9,001 nucleotides of DNA from Clostridia bacterium (GCA_017390225.1 JAFPCL010000108.1:1-9001), one strand, 5' to 3'. Numbered from the stretch's first letter, positions 1-7,280 are shown. Numbers and translations: made by a program. The notes: a model not told the origin generated them from the sequence alone.

Positions 1-18
1 AGACAACGGGAGAAAGAC

Positions 19-1572
19 ATGAGTATATTAAACGCAGAAAACATTACCCACAGCTTTGGCGGCAGACAGATTTTAGAGGATGCTTCCTTTCGCCTTTTGA
101 AAGGGGAACACATTGGACTCGTGGGTGCCAACGGTGAAGGAAAATCCACGTTTTTGAAAATCATCACGGGAGAAATGCAACCGGAGCAGGGCACGGTGGA
201 ATGGTGCCGCCATATCACCTACGGCTATCTGGATCAGTATTCCACGTTGGAAAAGGGAAAGACCATTAAGGATATCCTGCGCAGTGCCTTTTCGCATTTG
301 TCATCCTTAGAAGCAGAAATGATGGCCATGTATGAGAAGATGGGGGATGCGACCGACGATGAGGTTGCCGATATGATGGAATCTGTCGGCGAAATTCAAG
401 AAATGCTGGATTCTTCGGGGTACTACACCATTGACACGAAAATTATGGAATACGCCAATGGTTTAGGACTTGCGGATATCGGACTGGATCGGGATGTTTC
501 GGAGCTGAGCGGCGGACAGAGAGCTAAGGTTCTTTTGACGAAAGTGCTTTTAGAGAATCCCATGATTTTGATTCTGGACGAGCCGACTAACTTTTTGGAT
601 GAAAACCACATCAAATGGCTGACAGACTTTTTGCAGAACTATGAGAATGCCTTTATTTTGGTTTCTCATGACATTCCGTTTTTAAGCCGTGTCACGAATG
701 TCATTTACCACATCGAAAATGCCACGCTCACAAGATACAAGGGCACATATGACGATTTCCTTCGAATGTATGACCTGAAAAAACAGCAAGTCGAGCAGGC
801 GTACAAAAAACAGCAAAAGAAAATTGCGGATTTGGAGGACTTTGTGGCAAGAAACAAAGCCAGAGCGGCAACGGCAACACTGGCACGTTCTCGGCAAAGA
901 GAGCTGGACAAAATGGAGCGGATTAGCTTAGCACCGGAAAAGGTGAAGCCTACGTTTCATTTTCAAAGCGACCGCGCACCGGGCAGAATCGTAATTTCCG
1001 CACAGGATCTTGTGATCGGCTACGACACGCCGCTGACGAAAAAAATCAATATTGAAATTGAGAGAAATAAAAAGATTGCCATCAAAGGTGTGAACGGTCT
1101 CGGAAAATCCACACTTCTTAAAACACTGCTTAAAATGATTCCGCCCATCGAAGGGGAGATTGCCCACGATCAGTTTATCAACGTAGGATATTTCGAACAG
1201 GAGGAAAGCGCCTCCGACAAGACGGCACTGCAGGAATTTTGGGATGAATTTCCCTCTTTAACCAATGCGGAAGCCCGAGCGGCGCTTGCCAAATGCGGGC
1301 TCACAACGGAGCATATTACATCGCAGATGCGCGTGCTTTCCGGTGGCGAAAATGCCAAAGTGCGTCTTTGCAAAATCATGCAAAAGCCTGCCAATATTCT
1401 GGTTTTGGACGAACCGACCAATCATTTGGACGTGATGGCAAAAGAAGAGCTTGCCCGTGCAATCAAAGAATTTCGCGGCACGGTTTTGCTCGTTTGCCAC
1501 GAAAGCGAATTCTACACCGGCATTGTAGATGAAATATGGGATGTTTCGGATTGGAGTACAAAAATTGTTTAA
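19..1572 (+). CDS. ABC-F family ATPase (translation factor type, two nucleotide-binding domains)
   Basis: This is a soluble twin-ATPase ABC protein of the ABC-F class, whose members bind the ribosomal E site and act in translation rather than transport. Seen directly: NBD1 has Walker A at residues 36-44 (GANGEGKST), signature LSGGQ at 163-167, Walker B/DEPTN at about 185-191 and the switch histidine H217. NBD2 has Walker A at 357-365, signature LSGGE at 440-444, DEPTNHLD from 464 and H494. Between them is a charged linker of about 80 residues, rich in Arg and Lys around 275-302. There are no membrane segments. The length of 517 residues and the short linker resemble housekeeping YbiT-type members more than antibiotic-resistance ABC-Fs; this assignment is from memory of the families. 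A GGGAG site at 8-12 supports the ATG. The NBD2 switch reads CHESEF instead of the usual SHDRxF. Its 3' end overlaps the next gene. Confidence 0.93.
   Translation: MSILNAENITHSFGGRQILEDASFRLLKGEHIGLVGANGEGKSTFLKIITGEMQPEQGTVEWCRHITYGYLDQYSTLEKGKTIKDILRSAFSHLSSLEAEMMAMYEKMGDATDDEVADMMESVGEIQEMLDSSGYYTIDTKIMEYANGLGLADIGLDRDVSELSGGQRAKVLLTKVLLENPMILILDEPTNFLDENHIKWLTDFLQNYENAFILVSHDIPFLSRVTNVIYHIENATLTRYKGTYDDFLRMYDLKKQQVEQAYKKQQKKIADLEDFVARNKARAATATLARSRQRELDKMERISLAPEKVKPTFHFQSDRAPGRIVISAQDLVIGYDTPLTKKINIEIERNKKIAIKGVNGLGKSTLLKTLLKMIPPIEGEIAHDQFINVGYFEQEESASDKTALQEFWDEFPSLTNAEARAALAKCGLTTEHITSQMRVLSGGENAKVRLCKIMQKPANILVLDEPTNHLDVMAKEELARAIKEFRGTVLLVCHESEFYTGIVDEIWDVSDWSTKIV
1553..1567 (+). promoter_or_regulatory. 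Ribosome binding site and TTG start of the cyclase gene, inside the ABC-F 3' end
   Basis: GGAG at 1553-1556 is followed by an 8-base spacer and TTG at 1565-1567. This lies inside the last codons of the ABC-F gene, whose TAA is at 1570-1572. The upstream in-frame ATGs at 1529 and 1541 lack a properly spaced purine-rich site, so this site decides the likely start. Confidence 0.6.
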
Positions 1573-2173
1573 AGATTATAAAATATATGATATATCACAG
1601 GCGGTTTTCTCCTGTAGAGTATATCCCGGAGATCCTGCGCCCCAAAGAGAGATTTTATCAGATATCCAAAAAGGAGATGTCTGCAATCTGACGGCTTTTT
1701 CCATGTGCGCCCATAACGGCACACATATCGATGCTCCGTATCATTTTATGGAAGACGGCGACACGGTAGAAAATATTCCTTTGGAGATTTGCATCGGCGA
1801 CTGTTTTGTAGCAGTGCATGAAGGGGATATCACGCAAAAAGATGCGGAAGCTATTCTTTTAAAAGCAGGAGAGCAAAAGCAAAGGCTTTTGATTAAGGGA
1901 AAAGCCGTGGTAACAGCAGAAGCGGCAAAAGTGTTTCAAAACGGCGGTGTGCGGCTTGTTGGCAACGAATCACAAACCGTGGGACCGGAAGATGCACCGA
2001 TGGAGGTGCACAAAATCCTTTTGGGTGCAGGCGTTGTGCTTTTGGAAGGCGTTTGCTTGAAAGAAGTGACAGAAGGAGCGTATTTTCTGCATGCGCTACC
2101 ATTGAATTTAGAAGGCTCGGACGGCGCGCCATGCCGTGCGACTTTAATAAAATACAGCAAGGAGATGGATTAA
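1565..2173 (+). CDS. Cyclase / kynurenine formamidase-like metal-dependent hydrolase
   Basis: This belongs to the 'putative cyclase' superfamily that includes bacterial kynurenine formamidase (KynB), metal-dependent enzymes that hydrolyse amides or esters. Numbered from TTG 1565 (202 residues), the hallmark HxGTHxDxPxHF motif lies at H50-F61 (H50, H54, D56, H60). H149 and E161 sit 12 residues apart, as the remaining metal ligands do in KynB, so the active site looks complete. I prefer TTG 1565 because GGAG at 1553-1556 lies 8 bases upstream and the family consensus (KIYDISQ) begins just after it. An in-frame ATG at 1529 would give 214 residues but has no Shine-Dalgarno site. The gene overlaps the ABC-F stop by 8 bases, suggesting translational coupling. 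No tryptophan-degradation genes are nearby, so kynurenine formamidase activity is unproven; the true substrate is unknown. Confidence 0.85.
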   Translation: MFKDYKIYDISQAVFSCRVYPGDPAPQREILSDIQKGDVCNLTAFSMCAHNGTHIDAPYHFMEDGDTVENIPLEICIGDCFVAVHEGDITQKDAEAILLKAGEQKQRLLIKGKAVVTAEAAKVFQNGGVRLVGNESQTVGPEDAPMEVHKILLGAGVVLLEGVCLKEVTEGAYFLHALPLNLEGSDGAPCRATLIKYSKEMD

Positions 2174-2174
2174 A

Positions 2175-2708
2175 ATGTCTAATATTTGGCACGATATTTC
2201 ACCGAAGAGAATTCACGCAGATGATTTTATGTGCGTGATTGAAATATCCAAAGGAAGCAAGAAAAAATATGAGTTGGATAAAGAAACCGGCTATTTGATG
2301 CTGGATCGGATTTTGCATACATCCACCCATTATCCGGCAAACTACGGATTTATTCCGCGCACCTATGGCGATGATAATGACCCCTTGGATGTGTTACTTT
2401 TGTGCTCCGAGCAAATTGAGCCGATGACCTTGGTACGTGCATACCCCATCGGCGTGATTTCCATGATTGACAATGGAAGAAACGATGAAAAAATCATTGC
2501 CATTCCGTTTAACGATCCCAACAACAATATGTATAAAGATATCAGCGAGCTTCCTATGCACGTTTTTGATGAAATGCGCCATTTCTTTACGGTATATAAA
2601 AATTTGGAGAACAAAACGACAGCGGTTAATGAAGTGAGTAATCGGGAAGAAGCCATTAGAATTATAGAAAAAGCCATCGATAATTATGTGGAAAATTTCT
2701 GCAAATAA
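2175..2708 (+). CDS. ppa: Inorganic pyrophosphatase, family I (soluble)
   Basis: The enzyme hydrolyses pyrophosphate to two phosphates in the cytoplasm, pulling PPi-releasing biosynthetic reactions forward. The 177 residues match the usual bacterial length of about 160-180. Visible landmarks are E23 and K31 near EISKGSKKKYE, R45 (LDRIL), Y57 (HYPANYGFIPRT), and the diagnostic D-[SGDN]-D-P-L-D motif at D67-D72. A second metal-binding block has D99, D104 and K106 (MIDNGRNDEK). These correspond to E. coli D65/D67/D70 and D97/D102/K104, so all core metal ligands are present. The start follows the cyclase stop by one base, and AAGGAG at 2159-2164 gives a strong ribosome site. The C-terminal part (after about 115) includes NDPNNNMYKDISELP, usual for the family. 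Its place between a hydrolase gene and a sugar gene cluster is probably operon packing rather than a direct pathway link. Confidence 0.95.
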   Translation: MSNIWHDISPKRIHADDFMCVIEISKGSKKKYELDKETGYLMLDRILHTSTHYPANYGFIPRTYGDDNDPLDVLLLCSEQIEPMTLVRAYPIGVISMIDNGRNDEKIIAIPFNDPNNNMYKDISELPMHVFDEMRHFFTVYKNLENKTTAVNEVSNREEAIRIIEKAIDNYVENFCK

Positions 2709-2722
2709 AAGAGGTTTTACAG

Positions 2723-4588
2723 ATGTATAAAATAACAGCACCGCTCATGAACAACGTGTTCCAAAGAACAAATCCCGAAAAGACGGTTTCGATGCTAAAA
2801 CAGCTTGGCGTGGAACGCGTTTTTTTAGCACTGGATACATATGTGACTGCATCGGAAAAAAGAAAGAAGATATTTGACGATTTAAAAGCCAACATTGCTT
2901 TTTTGAAACAAGAGGGTTTTGAAGTCGGTGCGTGGATTTGGACGTTTTGGCTCAAGGAAAAAAATGACTACACGCATATGTCTTTTGTCACAGGCAACGA
3001 GTCCACACAGTATATTTGCCCTTCTGATGAAGCTTTTCGCACCTTTGCCGGCAGTTATATCCGAGATATTGCCAAGTGCGGCCCTGATTTGATTATGTTT
3101 GACGATGACTACCGTTATGGGTATCTGGACGGCGGACAAGGCTGTGTTTGCAAGAATCACCGACAGTATATGGAAGACGTTTTAGGAGAAAAGCTTCCCG
3201 AAAATTTCATTGATTATTTAACTTCCGGCAAAGGAAACAAGTACAGAAGTGCATGGCTTTCCGCCAATCGCCATTATATGCTGAAATTTGCGGAAGATAT
3301 GCGGGCCGTTGTGGATGAAGTGGATGAAACAATCCGCATGGGCGTGTGTGCCTGTATGTCCGTGTGGGATTTTGACGGGGCTTCTCCTGCAGAGATATCA
3401 AAGACACTGGCAGGAAAAACCAAGCCCTTCCTGCGCCTCATTGGTGCGCCTTATTGGGCGGTTCAAAAAAGCTGGGGCAATCGATTGCAAGATGTGATTG
3501 AGCTGGAGCGAATGGAGCGGTCTTGGTGCACGGATGCATCTATGGAAATCTTCAGCGAAGGGGACACGTTCCCAAGGCCGAGGTTTAACTGCCCGGCAAG
3601 CTATCTGGAGGGCTTTGACACGGCGCTTCGTGCTGACGGACGATTTGACGGCATTTTAAAATATGCATTTGACTATGTTTCTCGCATGGACTACGAAACG
3701 GGCTATTTAAAAAAGCATTTGGATCATCAGTCTTTGTATAAAGACATCGAAGAAATTTTTGCACCGAAAGAAGCCGTCGGTGTACGCGTGTATGAAGCCA
3801 TGCGAAAATATGAGCATGCGAATTTGTATGGTGCGGTAGCACGGCAGAATCTTGCGGATATGTTTTATTCGCAAGGAGCAAGAATGCTTGCGGCTTCTTC
3901 CATTCCGACAGTTTATGAGGGTACAGGCATTTGCGGCATTGCCTTTGGGGAAAATATCAAGTATGTTCCCAAAGAAGCTATGCATCAGGGGCTGATTTTA
4001 GATATTCGCGCCGCAAGTATTTTGATGGAACAAGGCATCGATATCGGAATTCGAGAAAAGAAAAATGAAATATCGGCTACCGAGGAATACTTTGTGGCGG
4101 AAAATGAATATGTGAATGTCGATGCTTCCGGCGGTATCTATGAAATGAAGCTCGATGCAGGGGCAGAGGTGCAGAGCTATTTTATCCATGAGGGAGAGAA
4201 ATATCCTGCATCCTACCGATACGAAAACAACGATGGACAGAAATTTTTGGTATTTGCTTTTGAGGGGTATTATATGCCGGAGTGCTTATTCCGTCAATAC
4301 ACCCGTGCTCGCCAGCTGATTCAAAATATACAGTGGCTGTCGGAAGGAAAACTTCCGGCACAGATTACGGGAAATCCGGATTTGTATGTGATGACAAAAC
4401 AAAAAGAGGGTAAGCTTGCCGTCGGTCTTTGGAATTTCTTTGCCGACAGCATAGACCATCCGGAAATTACGCTGGACAGAGAATATAAAAGCATTCGCTA
4501 TATCGGGTGCGAAGGAACGCTTGTCGGAAATAAAGTGGTGCTGTCGAAACTTGCGGCATTTGAATTTGCGGGCTTTGAAGTGGAATAG
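2723..4588 (+). CDS. Putative TIM-barrel glycoside hydrolase-like protein with a GH42-like trimerisation domain; family not recognised
   Basis: I do not recognise a named family. The 621-residue layout resembles GH42 or GH112-type enzymes. Residues 1-345 look like an (alpha/beta)8 barrel, opening with strand-helix pattern 'TVSMLKQLGVERVFLALD'. Residues about 350-450 look like the GATase-like beta-galactosidase trimerisation domain (HQGLILDIRAASILMEQG at 421-438). Residues about 545-621 look like a beta-sandwich ending in AAFEFAGFEV. Candidate catalytic acids are D127-D129 in LIMFDDDYRY, at a predicted strand end, and E275 or E279 in EIFSEGDTFPRPR. C141 and C143 form a CxC beside H146, recalling the cysteine segments of some GH42-like barrels. 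No signal peptide or membrane segment is present, so the protein is probably cytoplasmic. AAAGAGG at 2708-2714 supports the start. The gene sits directly before an esterase, a sugar isomerase and a sugar kinase, which favours a role in releasing a monosaccharide from an imported glycoside. A phosphorylase or a non-catalytic sugar-binding protein is possible. Confidence 0.6.
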   Translation: MYKITAPLMNNVFQRTNPEKTVSMLKQLGVERVFLALDTYVTASEKRKKIFDDLKANIAFLKQEGFEVGAWIWTFWLKEKNDYTHMSFVTGNESTQYICPSDEAFRTFAGSYIRDIAKCGPDLIMFDDDYRYGYLDGGQGCVCKNHRQYMEDVLGEKLPENFIDYLTSGKGNKYRSAWLSANRHYMLKFAEDMRAVVDEVDETIRMGVCACMSVWDFDGASPAEISKTLAGKTKPFLRLIGAPYWAVQKSWGNRLQDVIELERMERSWCTDASMEIFSEGDTFPRPRFNCPASYLEGFDTALRADGRFDGILKYAFDYVSRMDYETGYLKKHLDHQSLYKDIEEIFAPKEAVGVRVYEAMRKYEHANLYGAVARQNLADMFYSQGARMLAASSIPTVYEGTGICGIAFGENIKYVPKEAMHQGLILDIRAASILMEQGIDIGIREKKNEISATEEYFVAENEYVNVDASGGIYEMKLDAGAEVQSYFIHEGEKYPASYRYENNDGQKFLVFAFEGYYMPECLFRQYTRARQLIQNIQWLSEGKLPAQITGNPDLYVMTKQKEGKLAVGLWNFFADSIDHPEITLDREYKSIRYIGCEGTLVGNKVVLSKLAAFEFAGFEVE

Positions 4589-4599
4589 GAGGCAAGAAA

Positions 4600-5643
4600 A
4601 TGTACGATATCAGCCAAATCGATAAAAACTTTGAAGTGAAGCACGAACTTAACATTCCGGATATGAAATTTTGGGATGTGGACGAAGCTCCTTTTCGTGT
4701 ATACGGAATTTTCAGAGAAAACGGAAAATATCGCCGTATGCCGGAAAGCGTTGCCAAAACCGTCAGCGAAAGTGTGTTGGCTTTGCATGCCAATACGGCA
4801 GGCGGCAGAGTCCGTTTTATGACCGACAGCTCTTATGTTGCCATTCATGCGGAAATGGACGGCATTGGGAAAATGCCTCATTTTGCGCTTGTGGGCACCG
4901 GTGGTTTTGATTTATATGCCGATGGGGTTTTTATTAAATCTTATATACCGCCTTATGATATGGAAGTCGGCTATGAAAGTGTGATTTCTTTGGGAACGAG
5001 CAAAATGCGCGAAATCACCATTCACTTTCCATTGTACAGCAACGTGAAGCAATTATATATCGGGCTTTTTGAAGGTGCGATTGTTAAAGAGGCATCCCCA
5101 TATAAAAACAAAAAACCGGTGGTGTATTACGGCTCTTCCATCACACAAGGCGGATGCGCCTCAAGACCGGGCATGAGCTATCAAAATATCGTATCCATGC
5201 GGCTGGGTATCAATCATATCAATCTTGGCTTTTCCGGCAGCGCTATGGCGGAAGACACGATAATCGATTATATAAAAAGCTTAGATATGTCGGTTTTTGT
5301 GTATGATTATGATTATAATGCACCAACACTCGAACACTATGAAAAAACGCACGAGAAGATGTTTCTTGCCATTCGGGAAGTAAACCCCGAGCTTCCCATC
5401 GTCATGATGAACAGACCACAATTTTATTTGAGTGAGGACGGACAAAGAAGACTTGCGATTATGAAAAAAACATACCGGAATGCAATAAACAACGGGGACA
5501 AGAATGTATATTGCATTGACAATATGGCACTGACAGCACTATGCGGAAACGACGGCACGGTTGACAATGTTCATCCTACGGACTTTGGCTTTGCATCCAT
5601 GGCAAATGCCGTATGCGAAGTCTTAAAAACAATATTAAAATAA
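4600..5643 (+). CDS. SGNH/GDSL hydrolase with N-terminal GxDLY domain (carbohydrate or acyl esterase)
   Basis: This is a two-domain esterase. The N-terminal beta-rich domain (about 1-165) carries the signature GFDLY at 102-106, as in the domain named for GxDLY (PF14607). The C-terminal SGNH domain (about 170-347) resembles Lipase_GDSL_3 (PF14606). Catalytic blocks are visible: GSSITQG at 178-184 with nucleophile S180, block II NLGFSG with G213, a likely block III asparagine N240 in YDYDYN, and block V DNVH with D322 and H325. Thus the S-G-N-H set and the D-x-x-H dyad look intact. There is no signal peptide, so the protein is presumably intracellular. Known SGNH esterases with jelly-roll N-domains (for example CE2) deacetylate plant oligosaccharides, so removal of acetyl groups from an imported sugar is a reasonable inference but untested. 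AGGAGG at 4587-4592 overlaps the preceding stop codon, indicating coupled expression with the glycosidase-like gene. Confidence 0.88.
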   Translation: MYDISQIDKNFEVKHELNIPDMKFWDVDEAPFRVYGIFRENGKYRRMPESVAKTVSESVLALHANTAGGRVRFMTDSSYVAIHAEMDGIGKMPHFALVGTGGFDLYADGVFIKSYIPPYDMEVGYESVISLGTSKMREITIHFPLYSNVKQLYIGLFEGAIVKEASPYKNKKPVVYYGSSITQGGCASRPGMSYQNIVSMRLGINHINLGFSGSAMAEDTIIDYIKSLDMSVFVYDYDYNAPTLEHYEKTHEKMFLAIREVNPELPIVMMNRPQFYLSEDGQRRLAIMKKTYRNAINNGDKNVYCIDNMALTALCGNDGTVDNVHPTDFGFASMANAVCEVLKTILK

Positions 5644-5662
5644 AGAAAGAAGGGTTTTTGAA

Positions 5663-6208
5663 ATGTTGACAAAAGATGTCTATGAAACTTGTGCCAAAAG
5701 AGCTTTAGTGTATCTTGAAAAGGCAAACATTGCACTCACGGAGGAAGAAAAGAAAAATATTCAGGTAGCAGAATATGATTTGGGCTGCGTGGAAACAATC
5801 GGGCTTGAACTGGTCGTTTATGTCAACACGGAAAAATGCTGTGCCAAGGAGCTGATTTTGTTCCCGGGACAAACCTGCCCTGAGCATCGTCATCCGGAAG
5901 TGGGCGGAGAAGAAGGCAAAGAAGAAACCTTCAGATGCCGCTACGGTAAAGTGTATCTGTATGTAGAAGGAGAAGCAACGGGTGAGATTCAAGCAAAAAT
6001 TCCGGAAGGAATGGAAGATTGCTTTACTTGCATGCATGAGATCGTTTTATATCCCGGACAGCAATATACCATCTATCCGAACACCTTGCATTGGTTCCAG
6101 GCAGGAGAAGAAGGGGCGATTGTATCGGAATTTTCTACCAAGAGCCGCGACGAATTTGACATATACACAGATAAGCGCATCGATCCTGCAGGAAAGAGGA
6201 ATATCTGA
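5663..6208 (+). CDS. D-lyxose ketol-isomerase (cupin type; also D-mannose isomerase)
   Basis: This is a cupin-fold, metal-dependent aldose-ketose isomerase of the YdaE / D-lyxose isomerase family. It interconverts D-lyxose and D-xylulose, and in characterised relatives D-mannose and D-fructose. The metal site is visible: H75 and H77 in CPEHRHP, E88 in GKEETFR, and H143 in TLHWFQAG. The spacings (2, 11 and 55 residues) equal those I recall for B. subtilis YdaE (H69, H71, E82, H137). The length of 181 residues is close to that family's (about 167-190). The C-terminal 'VSEFSTKSRDEFDIYTDKRI' segment is also typical. The start is supported by an AGAAGGG site about 9 bases upstream. The stop codon directly abuts the ATG of the kinase, so isomerase and kinase are probably made together. 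D-mannose to D-fructose is the more coherent reaction with a fructokinase-like partner; D-lyxose to D-xylulose is the alternative. Confidence 0.9.
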   Translation: MLTKDVYETCAKRALVYLEKANIALTEEEKKNIQVAEYDLGCVETIGLELVVYVNTEKCCAKELILFPGQTCPEHRHPEVGGEEGKEETFRCRYGKVYLYVEGEATGEIQAKIPEGMEDCFTCMHEIVLYPGQQYTIYPNTLHWFQAGEEGAIVSEFSTKSRDEFDIYTDKRIDPAGKRNI

Positions 6209-7159
6209 ATGAAAAAGACAGATGTAACCGCTTTGGGCGAGATTTTGATTGATATGACCTATGCCGGGAAAAGCGAAAACGGACAAACGCTTTTTGAGCA
6301 AAATCCCGGTGGTGCGCCTGCCAATGTGCTGGCGGCACTATCTAAGCTTGGCAAAAAAACGGCGTTTATCGGAAAAGTCGGCAAGGATATGCATGGTACA
6401 TTCTTGCGAGAAACCATAAAGAAATACGGCATTGATGACAGTAATCTGATTACAACGGAGGAAGCCTTTACAACGCTTGCTTTTGTTTCTTTGTCGGAAT
6501 CCGGAGAGAGAAGCTTTTCCTTTGCCCGAAATCCTGGGGCAGATATTATGTTGAAGGAAAGTGAAGTCAATCGGGATTTAATTAAAAATAGTTCCGTGTT
6601 TCATTTCGGCTCTTTATCTTTAACGCATGAACCGGCAAGAACGGCAACTTTTTCTGCGCTAAAGTGCGCCAAAGAAAATCATGTGATTGTGTCGTATGAT
6701 CCCAATTACAGGGCTATGCTGTGGGACAATGAAGAAAAAGCCATGCAAGGCATGCGCTCCCCCCTTGCTTTTGTGGACATCATAAAGATTTCCGATGAAG
6801 AAACAGAGCTTGTTGCGGGAGAAAAATCACCGGAAGAAGCAATTGATCGACTTTTGAACGAAGGAATCTCTTGCGTGATTGTAACGATGGGAGCAAAAGG
6901 CGCCATGGTTGGAATTAACGAAGGAAAAGTTTTCAAAGAAGCTGTACCCGGCACAAAGGTTGTGGACACAACCGGGGCAGGCGATGCTTTCATGGGTGGA
7001 TTTTTATATAAGCTTTGCGAAAATAATCTTCATCCTGAAAATCTGACATTGGAAAACATTTCCGAGTTTTGTGAATTTGCAAACAAGGTGGCTTCCCGAT
7101 GTGTGGAAAAACGAGGCGGCATCAATGCCATGCCGACGATTACGGAATTGGATGCTTGA
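6209..7159 (+). CDS. PfkB family sugar kinase, fructokinase-like
   Basis: This is an ATP-dependent ribokinase-fold (PfkB) kinase, most like fructokinases that make fructose 6-phosphate. Visible features are the substrate/lid region GGAPANV at 34-40, the PfkB signature 1 stretch to about G62 (IGKVGKDMHG), ARNPGADIML at about 109, a YDPNYR block at 163-168, and signature 2 DTTGAGDAF at 253-261 with anion hole GAGD and catalytic base D259. The 316 residues match the family. Its ATG follows the isomerase TGA with no gap (TGAATG), and GGAAAGAGG at 6191-6199 provides the ribosome site inside the isomerase gene. Coupled to the isomerase, it would convert fructose (from mannose) to fructose 6-phosphate, or xylulose to xylulose 5-phosphate. 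PfkB sequence alone does not fix specificity, and a ketogluconate-type kinase cannot be excluded. It is the last gene before the terminator. Confidence 0.9.
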   Translation: MKKTDVTALGEILIDMTYAGKSENGQTLFEQNPGGAPANVLAALSKLGKKTAFIGKVGKDMHGTFLRETIKKYGIDDSNLITTEEAFTTLAFVSLSESGERSFSFARNPGADIMLKESEVNRDLIKNSSVFHFGSLSLTHEPARTATFSALKCAKENHVIVSYDPNYRAMLWDNEEKAMQGMRSPLAFVDIIKISDEETELVAGEKSPEEAIDRLLNEGISCVIVTMGAKGAMVGINEGKVFKEAVPGTKVVDTTGAGDAFMGGFLYKLCENNLHPENLTLENISEFCEFANKVASRCVEKRGGINAMPTITELDA

Positions 7160-7167
7160 AATTCGAT

Positions 7168-7208
7168 AAAAGGTAGATGTTTTTCTTAGAAGGAAATCTA
7201 CCTTTTTT
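7168..7208 (+). terminator. Intrinsic terminator of the seven-gene operon
   Basis: A perfect 11-bp inverted repeat (7168-7178 pairing with 7196-7206, core GGTAGAT/ATCTACC) encloses a 17-base loop. Its right arm runs into a T tract at 7203-7208. It starts 8 bases after the kinase stop codon. The GC content of the stem is modest, and the left arm's A tract is short, so it probably works mainly for + strand transcripts. Confidence 0.85.
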
Positions 7209-7251
7209 ACTTTTTGAAAATATGCATGAGGGAAGAAAACAGACAATACAC

Positions 7252-7280
7252 TTGATTATTCAAAAATAATGTGCTATAAT
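7252..7280 (+). promoter_or_regulatory. Sigma-A type extended -10 promoter for the membrane acyltransferase gene
   Basis: The -35 element is TTGATT at 7252-7257, followed by a 17-base spacer, then TATAAT at 7275-7280 preceded by TG at 7272-7273 (extended -10). Transcription would start near 7287, giving a leader of about 57 bases before the ATG at 7344. The leader ends with AAAGGAG at 7331-7337. The rest of the 7209-7343 gap shows no other gene or structure that I can support. Confidence 0.8.

Noticed and set aside
19..1572. Antibiotic-resistance ABC-F protein
   Set aside because: The interdomain linker is short and there is no leader-peptide attenuator visible upstream within the window (only 18 bases). 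The features fit housekeeping-type members better.
1565..2173. Definite kynurenine formamidase (kynB) in a tryptophan-degradation operon
   Set aside because: The metal ligands fit the superfamily, but no kynureninase or tryptophan dioxygenase gene is nearby, so a specific gene symbol is not justified.
4498..4881. Minus-strand open frame of 127 codons spanning the glycosidase-esterase junction
   Set aside because: It is antisense to the ends of two strong genes, has low-complexity composition and no promoter or ribosome site, so it is a shadow of the + strand genes.
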